64,000 nucleotides of DNA, taken from positions 310,001 to 374,000 of the forward strand of contig CAWICB010000009.1 of the NCBI GenBank assembly GCA_963834515.1, in the 5' to 3' direction. This DNA is from RYN-230 sp963834515. Lineage in GTDB: Bacteria > Actinomycetota > Actinomycetes > Streptosporangiales > Streptosporangiaceae. This document shows positions 43,019 through 51,749 of the stretch, piece after piece. How positions within the stretch are numbered: position 1 is the first letter of the stretch; each line of letters starts with the position of its first letter. The translations under genes were made by a program, and so were the position numbers. The notes under the pieces were generated by a model. It worked only from the letters and a program-made list of their open reading frames with translations, was not told the DNA's origin and searched no databases.

Positions 43019-43438
43019 ATGAGGTTCTACGGCGAGATGCGGGTGCAGGGCAGTGGCCCGCTCGACGGAGCCCGCTTCGACGCGCTGGCCTACGCGCTGG
43101 CCGAGATCGAGGAGACCGACCCGGCCGTCGAGGACGTCGACCTCACCGCCTCGCTGGCCCAGGGCTGGATCACGGCTTCGATGATCATCGACCAGGACAG
43201 CCTGGAGCTCGCCGTGACCAAGCTGATGAGCACGGTGCGCACTGCCATCTACCCGAACGGGGACACGCTGGGTGGCTGGAAGTTCCTGACCGAGACGGCC
43301 GGGCTGTCGGTGCAGCCGGCCGGTGCCCGCGGTCCCGGCCGCCGCGCCCCGGCCGCCCCGGCGGGCCCGGCCGCGAATGGCCGGGCCCCGCTGCCCCACC
43401 GGGGCCCGCTGCCCCAGCAGATACCCCAGCCGAGCTAA
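43019..43438 (+). CDS. Hypothetical protein, 139 aa
   Basis: An acidic alpha/beta N-terminal domain (~1-95; MRFYGEMRVQGSG, YALAEIEETDPAVEDVDLT) is followed by a Pro/Arg/Gly-rich disordered tail. I do not recognise the family. ATG 43019 has AAGGGG about 9 nt upstream. It is isolated: upstream is the large palindrome, and downstream it converges on a two-component system. Confidence 0.65.
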   Translation: MRFYGEMRVQGSGPLDGARFDALAYALAEIEETDPAVEDVDLTASLAQGWITASMIIDQDSLELAVTKLMSTVRTAIYPNGDTLGGWKFLTETAGLSVQPAGARGPGRRAPAAPAGPAANGRAPLPHRGPLPQQIPQPS

Positions 43439-43515
43439 GCGCAGGGCCGCCTGCCGGCCCGCCCCGGGCCAGATCCCAGCACCGGGCCGGGGCAGCGGTC
43501 CGCCCGGTACCGGTG

Positions 43516-44205
43516 CTACTGCTCCGCCCGCCGGCTGGGCGGCGGAGTCGTCCGGCCGGGCCGGACGATGCCGTGTTCGTAGGCGTAGACGGCGATCTGG
43601 ACGCGGTCGCGCAACCCGAGCTTGGCCAGGATGTGGGCGATGTGGCTCTTCACGGTGGCCCCGCTGAGGTAGAGCCCGGCGGCGATCTCGGCGTTGGACA
43701 GGCCCTGGGCGACCAGCCGCACAACGCCGAGTTCGCGCTCGCTGAGCCGGCCGGCCGCGGTGGCGGCCGTGGTGCTGGGGGCGGGGCCGCGGCAGAAGTC
43801 CTCGATCAGCCGCCTGGTGATGGCTGGCGCGAGGAGGGTCTCGCCGGCCGATACCGCGCGCACGGCGCCGGTCAGCTGCTCGCGGCTGGCGTCCTTGAGC
43901 AGGAAGCCGCTCGCCCCGGCCTTCAGCGCGTGGTAGACGTACTCGTCCAGGTTGAACGTGGTCAGCATCAGGATCCGCGCCCGGCACCCGGCCTGGATGA
44001 GCCGGGTGGTGGCCTCGATGCCGTTCATCTGGGGCATCCGGACATCCATCAAGATCACGTCGGGGTCCACGAGCCGGGCCTGGGCTAGCGCCTGGCTGCC
44101 GGTGCCGGCTTCACCGGCCACGGTCAGGTCCGGCTCGGCTTCCAGCAGCATCCGCAGGCCCTCGCGGACGAGGTCCTGGTCATCGGCGATCAGGACGCTG
44201 ATCAC
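43516..44205 (-). CDS. NarL-type LuxR-family response regulator
   Basis: The 229-aa protein has a receiver with DD (8-9), phospho-acceptor D54 (ILMDVRMPQMNG), LMLTTFN and LLKDAS with its lysine. A C-terminal LuxR helix-turn-helix follows (LSERELGVVRLVAQGLSNAEIA, ATVKSHIAHILAKLGLRDR). It starts at GTG 44205 and overlaps the histidine kinase stop by 4 nt, so the pair is a coupled two-component system. The divergent ABC exporter operon is the likely target, by context. Confidence 0.92.
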   Translation of the reverse strand: MISVLIADDQDLVREGLRMLLEAEPDLTVAGEAGTGSQALAQARLVDPDVILMDVRMPQMNGIEATTRLIQAGCRARILMLTTFNLDEYVYHALKAGASGFLLKDASREQLTGAVRAVSAGETLLAPAITRRLIEDFCRGPAPSTTAATAAGRLSERELGVVRLVAQGLSNAEIAAGLYLSGATVKSHIAHILAKLGLRDRVQIAVYAYEHGIVRPGRTTPPPSRRAEQ

Positions 44206-45365
44206 GACAGCCCGTCGCCCCGCGCCAGGCAGTCGCCCAGCGGCAGCCGGGCGTGCACCGCGAACCCGCCGCCGGGCCGCGGCCCGGCGTGCAGCTCACC
44301 GCCGAATATCGCGGCCCGCTCGCGCATCCCGGCCAGCCCATGCCCGCCGGCCGGGACCCGGGCACCGGGCTGCCTCGTCCCGTCGTCAGTGATCTCGATC
44401 GTGACCGCTTCATCCGCGCAGCCGATGGTCACCTCTGCGCGGGCCCGGCCCGCGTGCTTGAGGATGTTGGTCAGCGCCTCCTGGACGATGCGGTAGACCG
44501 ATACGTCCACAGCCGCGGGCACCCCCGCATGGTCACCGCTGATGACCAGGTTCACCGGCAGCCCGGCGGCACCGACGCTGGCGGCCAGCGCGCCCAGCTC
44601 GCCGATACCCGGCTGCGGGGTGAGCCCGGTCTCCTCGCCAGCGTCGTGCAGCACGCCGAGCAGGCGGCGGGTCTCGGCCAGCGCCTGCCGTCCGCTGGTC
44701 TCGATCTTCTCCAGGGCGGCCCCGGCGGCTTTCCCCGATGCCCGGGCCCCGGCCGCCTGGAGCACGATCACGCTGAGGTGATGGGCGACGATGTCGTGCA
44801 GCTCCCGGGCGATCCGGGCGCGCTCGGCGTCCACGGCCTGCTCGGTCTGCCGCTGCAGCGCCGCGTTCTGCCTGGCCAGGGCGGTGGCCCGGCGGCGGGC
44901 ACGGACGAGCACGCCGGCTAGCCAGAAGGCCAGGACCGGGATGGCCGACAGGCCCATGCCCACGCCGCCCAGGCGGCTGATCAGGGCCATGACCGGGGCG
45001 GTCACGGCCAGCGCGACGGCGCCGCGGCGCAGGCTGGCGTGCGCGCCCAGCGAGTAGCCGCCGGCGAACAGCACGAACAAGAACTCCAGGCCTGGCGGCG
45101 GGTGCCTGGTGATCAGGTTCTGCAGCGCTATGCCCGCCCATATCCCGGTCCACATGACCAGCGGCGCGCGGCGGCGCAGCGCCAGCGCGGCGCCCATGAG
45201 CAGGGGCAGCAGCGCCAGCAGCCACAGCGGCCCGGCGATCGCCGGGCCGCCCAGCCCGGCCGGGTCCCACACCGCGACGGCCGTCAGCCCGGCCCCGGCC
45301 ATCGCTATCGCCGCATCCATGGCGAGGGCCGGGTCCCGGCCCGGGAAGCGCCGAACGGCCTGCAT
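44202..45365 (-). CDS. NarL-class sensor histidine kinase (HisKA_3)
   Basis: The 387-aa kinase has about five N-terminal TM helices (~18-155) with very short loops, a coiled segment, the HisKA_3 motif with H190 (RIARELHDIVAHHLSVI), and a HATPase (EALTNILKHAG, DDGT, GGHGLAGMRERA). The intramembrane-sensing layout is common for kinases that pair with ABC transporters. A 158-bp divergent gap separates it from an ABC ATPase gene. Confidence 0.92.
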   Translation of the reverse strand: MQAVRRFPGRDPALAMDAAIAMAGAGLTAVAVWDPAGLGGPAIAGPLWLLALLPLLMGAALALRRRAPLVMWTGIWAGIALQNLITRHPPPGLEFLFVLFAGGYSLGAHASLRRGAVALAVTAPVMALISRLGGVGMGLSAIPVLAFWLAGVLVRARRRATALARQNAALQRQTEQAVDAERARIARELHDIVAHHLSVIVLQAAGARASGKAAGAALEKIETSGRQALAETRRLLGVLHDAGEETGLTPQPGIGELGALAASVGAAGLPVNLVISGDHAGVPAAVDVSVYRIVQEALTNILKHAGRARAEVTIGCADEAVTIEITDDGTRQPGARVPAGGHGLAGMRERAAIFGGELHAGPRPGGGFAVHARLPLGDCLARGDGLS

Positions 45366-46264
45366 GCACTGAACGTAGCGCCGCGCCAGGCCATGTGCAT
45401 CAGCCCCGAGGCGGCCCCGGATTCATCCTTGCGGATGAACCGGTTCGCTCCCGCGGGCGCAGCCAGACCAGCCGGTGGTCAGCGACCGTGGCATCAGCCA
45501 GCAACCCAACCAGGAAGAGACCCATGACCACTATTTCCGGATACGGCGACCGCCCGCAGCCGCGGGCCGGGCAGCCCGGTCCCCGCCCGGCTGGCGAGTG
45601 GGCGGTCGAGGTACACGGGCTCACCAAGCGCTTCGGCACCCAGACCGCCGTCGACCACGTGGACCTGCTCGTCCCGCGGGGATCCGCGTTCGGCTACCTG
45701 GGGCCCAACGGGGCAGGCAAGACCACCCTGATCCGGGTCCTGCTCGGCCTGACCAGAGCCGACAGCGGCACCATGTCGCTGCTCGGCATCCCCGTCCCCG
45801 CCCAGCGCAGCCGCGCCCTGGCCCGGGTGGGCGCGATCGTCGACGAGCCCCGGTTCCACGGCCACCTGACCGGTCGGCAGAACCTGGAGATACTGGCCGC
45901 GGCCCGGGGCGGGGACGCCGGGCGGCAGATCGGCCCGGCGCTGGACCGGACCCGGCTGACCCAGCGGGCCGGCGACAAGGTCTCCGCCTATTCCATGGGC
46001 ATGCGCCAGCGCCTGGGCCTGGCCGCCTGCCTGCTGGCCGACCCGCAGTTGCTCATCCTCGACGAGCCGATGAACGGCCTGGACCCGGCGGGCATGCGCG
46101 AGATGCGGGACATGCTCGGCAGCCTGACCGACGAGGGCCGGACCATCGTGCTGTCGTCACACTTGCTGGATGAGGTGGAACGCACCTGCGATCAGGTGGC
46201 CATCGTCGACCACGGCCGGGTCATCCGCCAGGGTCCGATCGGCGAGCTGACCGAAGGAGCCGGC

Positions 46265-46692
46265 GAACGCGGATTTCCACGCAACCGGTTCGGGGCAAGG
46301 TCAGGTGAACTCGTAGTGCAGGGTCCGGTTGCCCCACCAGGGAACGGTGGTGGCCTCGGGCAGCCCGGCCTTGCGCAGCACGGGTGAGTAGGCGCGGCGT
46401 TCGAGGCGAACGGTGATCTGGTCGCTGGTGGTGATGATCTGCCCGGGGGTTTCGAGGAAGCGGCGCTGGATGGTGTCGGGGGTTGCGGCGTGGTAGCCGG
46501 GGAGCCGGGCGCGCAAGGCTGCGAGGAGGGCCTGGGCGAGGACGGCGAGCATGATGTCGAGGTCGGCGTTGAGGTTTACGGTGCTGGACAGCGCGTCGGC
46601 GCTGAAGGCGCGGATGATCTCGGCGAGGCGCTGTTCGATGGTCATCCGCCGGGCGTATTGCCTGATGAGGTTGCGGGTGGTCATGTCGTGGT
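46265..46692. mobile_element. IS remnant (428 bp) with possible 5-bp target duplication
   Basis: The segment splits the ABC ATPase gene and is flanked by CCGGC at 46260-46264 and 46693-46697. It carries only the 3' part of a transposase gene. I see no convincing terminal inverted repeats, so it is a truncated copy. CCGGC is frequent in such GC-rich DNA, so the duplication is suggestive only. The in-frame repair on excision supports these borders. Confidence 0.7.
46301..46684 (-). pseudogene. DDE transposase fragment, C-terminal ~127 residues
   Basis: The fragment reads MTTRNLIRQYARRMTIEQRL, then SADALSSTVNLNADLDIMLA and ends TTVPWWGNRTLHYEFT. The IEQRLAE glutamate is probably the last acid of a DDE triad. 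The N-terminal catalytic aspartates are absent, so it cannot be active. The assignment rests on remembered similarity to actinomycete transposase C-termini; the IS family is not certain. Confidence 0.7.
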
Positions 46693-46951
46693 CCGGCCTA
46701 ACCGTCGAGGTCCAGTGCGCCGACCCGCCCGCGGCGGCCCGCGTCCTCGGCCAGCCTGCGACCGCATCCCGGATCATCCTCACCGAGGACGGGCTGACGG
46801 TCACGCTGGCCGCCGGGCCGCCCCGGGAGCAGGCAGCCGACATCAACCGCCGCCTGGTCGGGGCCGGGATCTCCGTCTACGGACTGCGCCAGACGCACGC
46901 CCGGCTGGAGGACTGGTTCCTGTCCGTGACCAGCCGCTTCGGAGGCGAACA

Positions 46952-47814
46952 GTGACCGGGCACAGCCTCACCACCGGCGGGCGGGACTCATGGATGCCGC
47001 CCTGGCCCCTGATCGGCGCCAAGTTCCTGGAGCTACGCAACCGCCGCGTCCTCACCACGGTCATAGTGGCGTTCACCGTGGCCCTGCCGGTCGTCTTCTA
47101 CGGCATCCGGCTGATCTACCACCTGGGCGACCCGGCGCGCTACGCGCCGGCCGCGCCCCGAACGCCTTCGCGACGGCCGGCACCCTGATGGACGAGTTCG
47201 GGTTCATCATCGCCACCGCGCTCGGCGCCACCGCCGGGACGGCCGACCTGACCGACGGCATGTTCCGCCACCTGGTCATCACCGGACGGCCCAGGCTCGC
47301 GCTCTACCTGGCCCGCATCGCGGCCGGGCTGGCCATCCTGCTCCCGCTGGCCGCCGCTGGCTTCACCGTGGCCTGCCTGGTGACCGCGTTCCTCGGCAGC
47401 CCGGAGCCGGCCACCGCGGTCACGGTGACGGCGGGCGACATGCTCCGTTCCGGGCTGTGGCTGGAGCTGGATCTGGTCATCGGGTTCACGGCCGGGCTCG
47501 GCCTCGGCTCGCTGATGGGCCAGCGGACCGTGCCGGTCATCCTGCTTATCGTGCTGGAGATCATCATCACCCCGGCCCTGGCCGATCACGCACTGCCCCA
47601 TTTCGTCAACGGCGAGCGCCTTGTCGCCGGCGTTGCCATGGATCAGCTGAAGCCGGCCGCGCTGGCCGGCGGCAGCACGGTCGGGCCAGGCGGCGGCCCG
47701 CGCGGGCTGCACCTGCCGCCCATGCCCACCTGGGCCATGATCACCGTGATCGCGGGCTGGATCATCGGCTGGTCGGCCATCGGCGCCTGGAAGATGGCCA
47801 CCCGCGACGCCTGA
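46952..47814 (+). pseudogene. ABC-2 type exporter permease, frameshifted
   Basis: GTG 46952 (GGAGG 6 nt upstream, GTGA overlap with the ATPase) begins VTGHSLTTGGRDSW and includes a first TM helix (VLTTVIVAFTVALPVVFYG). Near 47150-47160 the coding sense shifts to the next frame (NAFATAGTLMDEFGF). It continues with about five more helices to TGA 47814. A missing base in the GCGCCCCG run would explain it. With the ATPase it would form an exporter. Confidence 0.8.
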
Positions 47815-47857
47815 CCCGCACCTGCACGCACGACCAGGGAAAAGGACAACGCCAGCC

Positions 47858-47992
47858 ATGAACATCGCGATGACCTACGGCACGCATAACCTCGGTGCCG
47901 TCCCGATCATCCTCGGCGTGCTCATCATCGGCGCCGCTATTGCCTTCCTGCTGCGGCGGAGCCGGAAACCACCGAACGGTCATGGCCGGTGA
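47858..47992 (+). CDS. Small single-TM protein, 44 aa
   Basis: ATG 47858 opens a 44-residue frame with one hydrophobic helix (VPIILGVLIIGAAIAFLLRR) and a basic C-terminus (RSRKPPNGHGR), giving an N-out/C-in look. AAAGGA lies about 12 nt upstream. It follows the permease by 43 nt and probably belongs to the same operon, perhaps as an accessory peptide. No family is recognised. Confidence 0.55.
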   Translation: MNIAMTYGTHNLGAVPIILGVLIIGAAIAFLLRRSRKPPNGHGR

Positions 47993-48014
47993 GACGGGCC
48001 GGCCAGCCTGGCGG

Positions 48015-49091
48015 TCACGCGCCGCCCGGGGCCGGGCCGGCCAGCTCGGCGGCCACCTTGCGCCACGCGTCCAGCGCGGTGCCGATGTCCGCCGCGCTCA
48101 CGTCGGCGTGGGTGAGCATCCGCAGCCGCCCGGCCACCATGGTCACCAGCACGCCGTGCGCGGCCAGCCGCTGCCGCCACTCCTGAACCGGGTGACCGGT
48201 CCGGGTGACGTCCACGAACAGGATGTTGGTCTGCACGCCCGCCGGGTCGAGGGCGCCCGGCATGGTCTCCGCGATCCCGCTGGCCAGCCGCTGCGCGTTG
48301 GCGTGGTCGTCGGCCAGCCGGCCCGGCCCGTCGCGCAGCGCGACCAGGCCGGCCGCGGCCATCAGGCCGGCCTGCCGCCAGGCCGCACCGAACAGCACCT
48401 TGAGCCGGCGGGCTTCCCTGATGAACTCGGCGTCCCCGGTGAGCAGCGACCCGATCGGCGCGCCGAGCCCCTTGGACAGGCAGAACATCATCGCGTCCAC
48501 CTGCCCGGCGTACTCGGCCACCGCGGCCCCGGTCACCACGGCGGCGTTGAAGATGCGCGCGCCGTCCAGGTACAGCGGGGTGCCCACGGCGGCGCACGCG
48601 CCGGAGATAGCGGCCAGGCTCTCAACCGGCATGACGGAACCGCCGCCCACCTGATGCGTGTTCTCCAGGGTCACCAGGTCGACCACGTCCACGTCGTAGG
48701 GGTCGGGCTGCAGCGCCGCCGCGACCTGGTCGGCGTCCAGCAGCCCGCGCTCGCGCGCCGCGACCCGGCGGAACGCGATCCCGGACAGGGTGGCCGCCGA
48801 CCCGGCCTCGGTCCCGCCGGCATGGGCGGTGGCCTCGCAGACCACGAACCGGCCGGGCCGGGCGAACGCGTGCAGCGCGATCTGGTTGCACGCCGTGCCG
48901 GTCGGCAGGTACAGCGCCGCCGCCTTGCCGGTCAGCTCGGCCGCGGCGTCCTGCAGCCGGTTGACCGTGGGGTCGTCGCCGTACCAGTCGTCGCCCACCT
49001 CCGCCTCGGCCATGGCCCGCCGCATGGCCGGCGACGGCCTGGTCACCGTGTCCGACCGCAGATCGATATAGCCGTCCCTGTCCGCGCTCAT
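48015..49091 (-). CDS. Low-specificity L-threonine aldolase-type PLP enzyme
   Basis: This 358-aa fold-type I PLP enzyme of the beta-eliminating lyase/threonine aldolase group has YIDLRSDTVTRPSPAMR at the N-terminus, LPTGTACNQIA, LYLDGARIFNA with PLP-binding D176, and the Schiff-base lysine K207 in FCLSKGLGAPIGS. It would split L-threonine into glycine and acetaldehyde. ATG 49091 has AGAGGA about 7 nt upstream; an in-frame extension to 49133 is unlikely. It is divergent from a HicA-like gene. Confidence 0.88.
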   Translation of the reverse strand: MSADRDGYIDLRSDTVTRPSPAMRRAMAEAEVGDDWYGDDPTVNRLQDAAAELTGKAAALYLPTGTACNQIALHAFARPGRFVVCEATAHAGGTEAGSAATLSGIAFRRVAARERGLLDADQVAAALQPDPYDVDVVDLVTLENTHQVGGGSVMPVESLAAISGACAAVGTPLYLDGARIFNAAVVTGAAVAEYAGQVDAMMFCLSKGLGAPIGSLLTGDAEFIREARRLKVLFGAAWRQAGLMAAAGLVALRDGPGRLADDHANAQRLASGIAETMPGALDPAGVQTNILFVDVTRTGHPVQEWRQRLAAHGVLVTMVAGRLRMLTHADVSAADIGTALDAWRKVAAELAGPAPGGA

Positions 49092-49142
49092 CCGCCGTCC
49101 TCTCCGCCAGTCCGAATTGTCGGCCATCCCCACTATGGTGCG

Positions 49143-49349
49143 GTCAAGGCCAGGGCTGCTCGCATCCTCGCGGCGCTGAAGCGGGACGGGTGGATCGAGA
49201 CCAGGCGCTCTGGCTCACACCGCGTCCTCACCAAAGGAAGCGAGCAACGTATCTGGGCCTACCATGACGGTGTGGACTTAGGCGGTCCCGCCCTGGCCCG
49301 GATTGCCCGGGACTACGGTTATACCGTTGCTGAACTGCGGAGACTATAG
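49143..49349 (+). CDS. HicA-like toxin, start codon unclear
   Basis: The ~68-residue sequence VKARAARILAALKRDGWIET, then RSGSHRVLTKG and GGPALARIARDYGYTVAELRRL, is a HicA-type double-stranded-RNA-binding-like fold with the active histidine in GSHR. No ATG, GTG or TTG lies in frame just upstream. The homology begins at a GTC (49143), and an ATG-GTG at 49135 is one base out of frame. Either a base is wrong or the toxin has lost its start. The HicB-like gene follows after 12 nt. Confidence 0.65.
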   Translation, partial: VKARAARILAALKRDGWIETRRSGSHRVLTKGSEQRIWAYHDGVDLGGPALARIARDYGYTVAELRRL

Positions 49350-49361
49350 GACGATCGCCGA

Positions 49362-49583
49362 ATGAGCCTGCTGCGGGTGGAGCTGTTTTATGACGACGAG
49401 GCCAGCAACTGGCACTATCGCGTGCCAGCCCTGCACATCAACGGCGGTGGCACCCCGACTCGCGAAGAAGCTGAGCGTGACTGCCTGGACGCCATCGCGT
49501 TCGCCCTGCAAGGTGACCCACACGACTTCGACCCCGACGCCGAGGCGATCACCCTCGACGTGAGCGTCGCGCCCGCCGCCTGA
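49362..49583 (+). CDS. HicB-like antitoxin
   Basis: The 73-aa acidic protein has a partial RNase-H-like HicB fold (WHYRVPALHINGGGTPTREEAERDCLDAI). It has no C-terminal DNA-binding domain. It follows the HicA-like gene by 12 nt, in toxin-antitoxin order. The assignment is mainly by context and general appearance. Confidence 0.68.
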   Translation: MSLLRVELFYDDEASNWHYRVPALHINGGGTPTREEAERDCLDAIAFALQGDPHDFDPDAEAITLDVSVAPAA

Positions 49584-49594
49584 CTGCCCGCCGG

Positions 49595-51607
49595 ATGCTG
49601 GCGGGAGTGGGCGGGACCGGGCTGACCATCGCCGGGATCCGGGCCGCGGAGACCGAGCGGGCGGACCGGCTCTTCGCCGACCCGCTGGCCGGGGCGTTCG
49701 TGGCCGCGGCCGGTGCCCCGCCCAGCCAGGCCACCGGCCCGCCGGGCGCCACGCTGCGGCTCTGGGTCGTGGCCCGCACCGTGTTCCTGGACGAGCTGCT
49801 CATGTCCGCCTGCGCGGACGGCGTCCGGCAGGTGGTGCTGCTCGGCGCGGGCTTCGACACCCGGGCGTTCCGGCTGCCGTGGCCGCCCGGCGTGCGCTGC
49901 TTCGAGCTGGACACCCGCGACGTGCTGGACGTCAAGGACCAGGTACTCGCCGCACAGCACGCGGTGCCCGGCTGCGAGCGGATCACCGTGACCGGCGACC
50001 TGCGGGACGACTGGCCGGCCGCGCTGCGGGCGGCCGGCCTGCGGCCCGGCGAGCCGGCCGCCTGGGTGGCCGAAGGCCTGCTCGTCTACCTCAGCCGCCG
50101 CGGCGTGGACGAGCTGCTGGACCGGGTGACCAGCCTGTCCGCACCGGGCAGCGGGCTGGGCCTGACGTTCCGCGGCCGCGCGCCCGCCGACCAGACGTCC
50201 CCGGCGGTGGCGCTGCGCCGGTCAGCGGCCCCGGACGACCCGGTCGGCTGGCTGGCCGGGCACGGCTGGGCCGCCCAGCTCACCGGCGCCCGGGAGGTGC
50301 TCCAGGCGCACGGCCGCGCGGTCCCGGACGTCCCGGGCGGCCGCCGGGCCACCCACCAGCCGCGGGCCCTGCTGGTCAGCGCGGCGCTGGACCCCGCGCT
50401 ACCCCGGACCCGCCCGCCGGGCCGGCGCAGCAGGCCAGCCAGCGCCGCGCCCCGGCCGCACCCGGCCGCGCAGCCCGGCGGCGGGGTGGCCGCGGACCGC
50501 CCGCTGCCCGCGCTGCTGGCCCAGGCCCTGGTCGCGTTCACCATCGAGTTCGACAACGAGTCCGAGCACCAGCTGCAGCACCGGACGACCCGCGGCCCGG
50601 CGGCAGCAGCGCGCGGGCCGTGGCTGATCTCCGAGGCCATGTGGGCCAACTTCCTGCAGTTCATCCCAGCGGACGGCGTGCCGCTGCGGGACCTGGCCGC
50701 GCTGGCCGGCATCGTCAACCTGGCCGGGCTGCAGCGCTGGGGCTGGGTCACGCTCGGCCCGGACCCGGCCGACAGCCGGGCCACGCCGCCCCGCCGGGAC
50801 TGGGTGGTCCGGCCCACCGCGGCAGCCCGGCGCGCAGCGCCCGTCCTGCGCCCACTGGCCGCCGGGATCGAGCAGCGCTGGCGGGACCGGTTCGGCACCG
50901 ACCAGATCACCGCCCTGGCCGGGTCATTGCGGGCCCTGGCCGGCCAGACCGGCCTGGTCCTGCCCCCGTACCTGCCGGTGGTCGGCGTGCACCAGTCCGA
51001 TCACGGCAGCTGGCTGGCCGCGGGCCGCCAGGCCGGCCGCGGCCCGGACCCTGATCTGCCCGGGCTGCTGTCCCAGGTGCTGCTGGCGTTCGCCATCGAC
51101 GTGGAGCGCGAGTCGCCGCTGACCATGGTGGTAAGCGAAGGCGCGCTGCGCGTGCTCGGCCCGGACCCGGTGCGGGTGGCCGATGTGCCGCGGCTGGCCG
51201 GGCTGTCCAAGGAGGGGATCAGCGCGGCGCTGGGGCTGCTGCAACGGGGCGGCTACGCGGTGGCCGAACCCGATCCCGCGGCCAGCCGGGGCCAGGCCGC
51301 CCGGCTCACCGCGCGCGGCCTGCGCGCCCAGCAGGACCACCAGCGGCTGGTCAGCGCCGTCGAGCAGGGCTGGCGAGACCGGTTCGGTGCCGGGCACGTC
51401 ACCGGGCTGGCCGGCACGCTGCGTGGGCTGTTCGCCGACGCCGGCGGGCAGCAGCGCATCGCGGCCGGGCTGGTGCCCTACCCGGACGGCTGGCGGGCGC
51501 AGCCGCCCTACCTGGCCCGGACCGAGGCGATGATCGCCGGCCCGGCCGCCGCGCTGCCGCACTACCCGATGGTCTCCCACCGCGGCGGCTACCCCGACGG
51601 CAGCTGA
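49595..51607 (+). CDS. SAM-dependent methyltransferase fused to duplicated winged-helix-like domains
   Basis: The 670-aa protein starts with an LCM/TIGR00027-like methyltransferase (~5-265; SAM loop VVLLGAGFDTRAF, acidic FELDTRDV, WVAEGLLVYL). A Pro/Ala-rich linker (~267-303) precedes two related ~150-residue units. Repeat pairs are LLAQALVAFTIEFDNES (307-323) with LLSQVLLAFAIDVERES (491-507), and IEQRWRDRFG (425-434) with VEQGWRDRFG (589-598). The second unit has the clearer winged-helix part (LAGLSKEGISAALGLLQRGGYAV, then ARLTARG). Such wHTH proteins usually stand alone. The target of methylation is unknown. ATG 49595 lies 11 nt after the HicB-like stop; GTG 49607 is an alternative. Confidence 0.78.
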   Translation: MLAGVGGTGLTIAGIRAAETERADRLFADPLAGAFVAAAGAPPSQATGPPGATLRLWVVARTVFLDELLMSACADGVRQVVLLGAGFDTRAFRLPWPPGVRCFELDTRDVLDVKDQVLAAQHAVPGCERITVTGDLRDDWPAALRAAGLRPGEPAAWVAEGLLVYLSRRGVDELLDRVTSLSAPGSGLGLTFRGRAPADQTSPAVALRRSAAPDDPVGWLAGHGWAAQLTGAREVLQAHGRAVPDVPGGRRATHQPRALLVSAALDPALPRTRPPGRRSRPASAAPRPHPAAQPGGGVAADRPLPALLAQALVAFTIEFDNESEHQLQHRTTRGPAAAARGPWLISEAMWANFLQFIPADGVPLRDLAALAGIVNLAGLQRWGWVTLGPDPADSRATPPRRDWVVRPTAAARRAAPVLRPLAAGIEQRWRDRFGTDQITALAGSLRALAGQTGLVLPPYLPVVGVHQSDHGSWLAAGRQAGRGPDPDLPGLLSQVLLAFAIDVERESPLTMVVSEGALRVLGPDPVRVADVPRLAGLSKEGISAALGLLQRGGYAVAEPDPAASRGQAARLTARGLRAQQDHQRLVSAVEQGWRDRFGAGHVTGLAGTLRGLFADAGGQQRIAAGLVPYPDGWRAQPPYLARTEAMIAGPAAALPHYPMVSHRGGYPDGS

Positions 51608-51609
51608 CC

Positions 51610-51663
51610 ATCGTGATCATGACTTTGGTGTCGCTAGGACGACACCAAAGTCATGATCACGAT
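51610..51663. terminator. Perfect 24-bp hairpin between convergent genes
   Basis: Arms 51610-51633 and 51640-51663 are perfectly complementary around the 6-nt loop CTAGGA. The arm reads ATCGTGATCATGACTTTGG and onward, much richer in A/T than neighbouring DNA. It starts 3 nt after the methyltransferase stop and ends ~86 nt before the deoC end, so it may terminate both. Its composition also suggests a dispersed intergenic palindrome. Confidence 0.75.
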
Positions 51664-51749
51664 TCCGGGACGGGGCAACGGGCAGTTCGCGGGCGAGAAC
51701 CCCTGCCTGCGGGAGCAGATACCCGTTACTGACCCGGGCCCTGCTTCGG

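Larger units (their letters stand above)
45524..46955 (+). pseudogene. ABC-2 type exporter ATPase interrupted by an IS remnant
   Basis: ATG 45524 (AGGAAGAG upstream) begins an ATPase with Walker A GPNGAGKTT, signature YSMGMRQRLGLAA, Walker B LLILDEP and H-loop VLSSHLLDE. The frame breaks after GELTEGAG at 46264. The C-terminal end (GLTVEVQCADPP through LSVTSRFGGEQ) resumes in another frame at 46698 and stops at 46955. Removing 46265-46697 (433 bp), including one of two CCGGC copies, joins the pieces in frame. The inserted DNA encodes the end of a transposase on the minus strand. The last bases overlap the permease start (GTGA). Confidence 0.85.
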
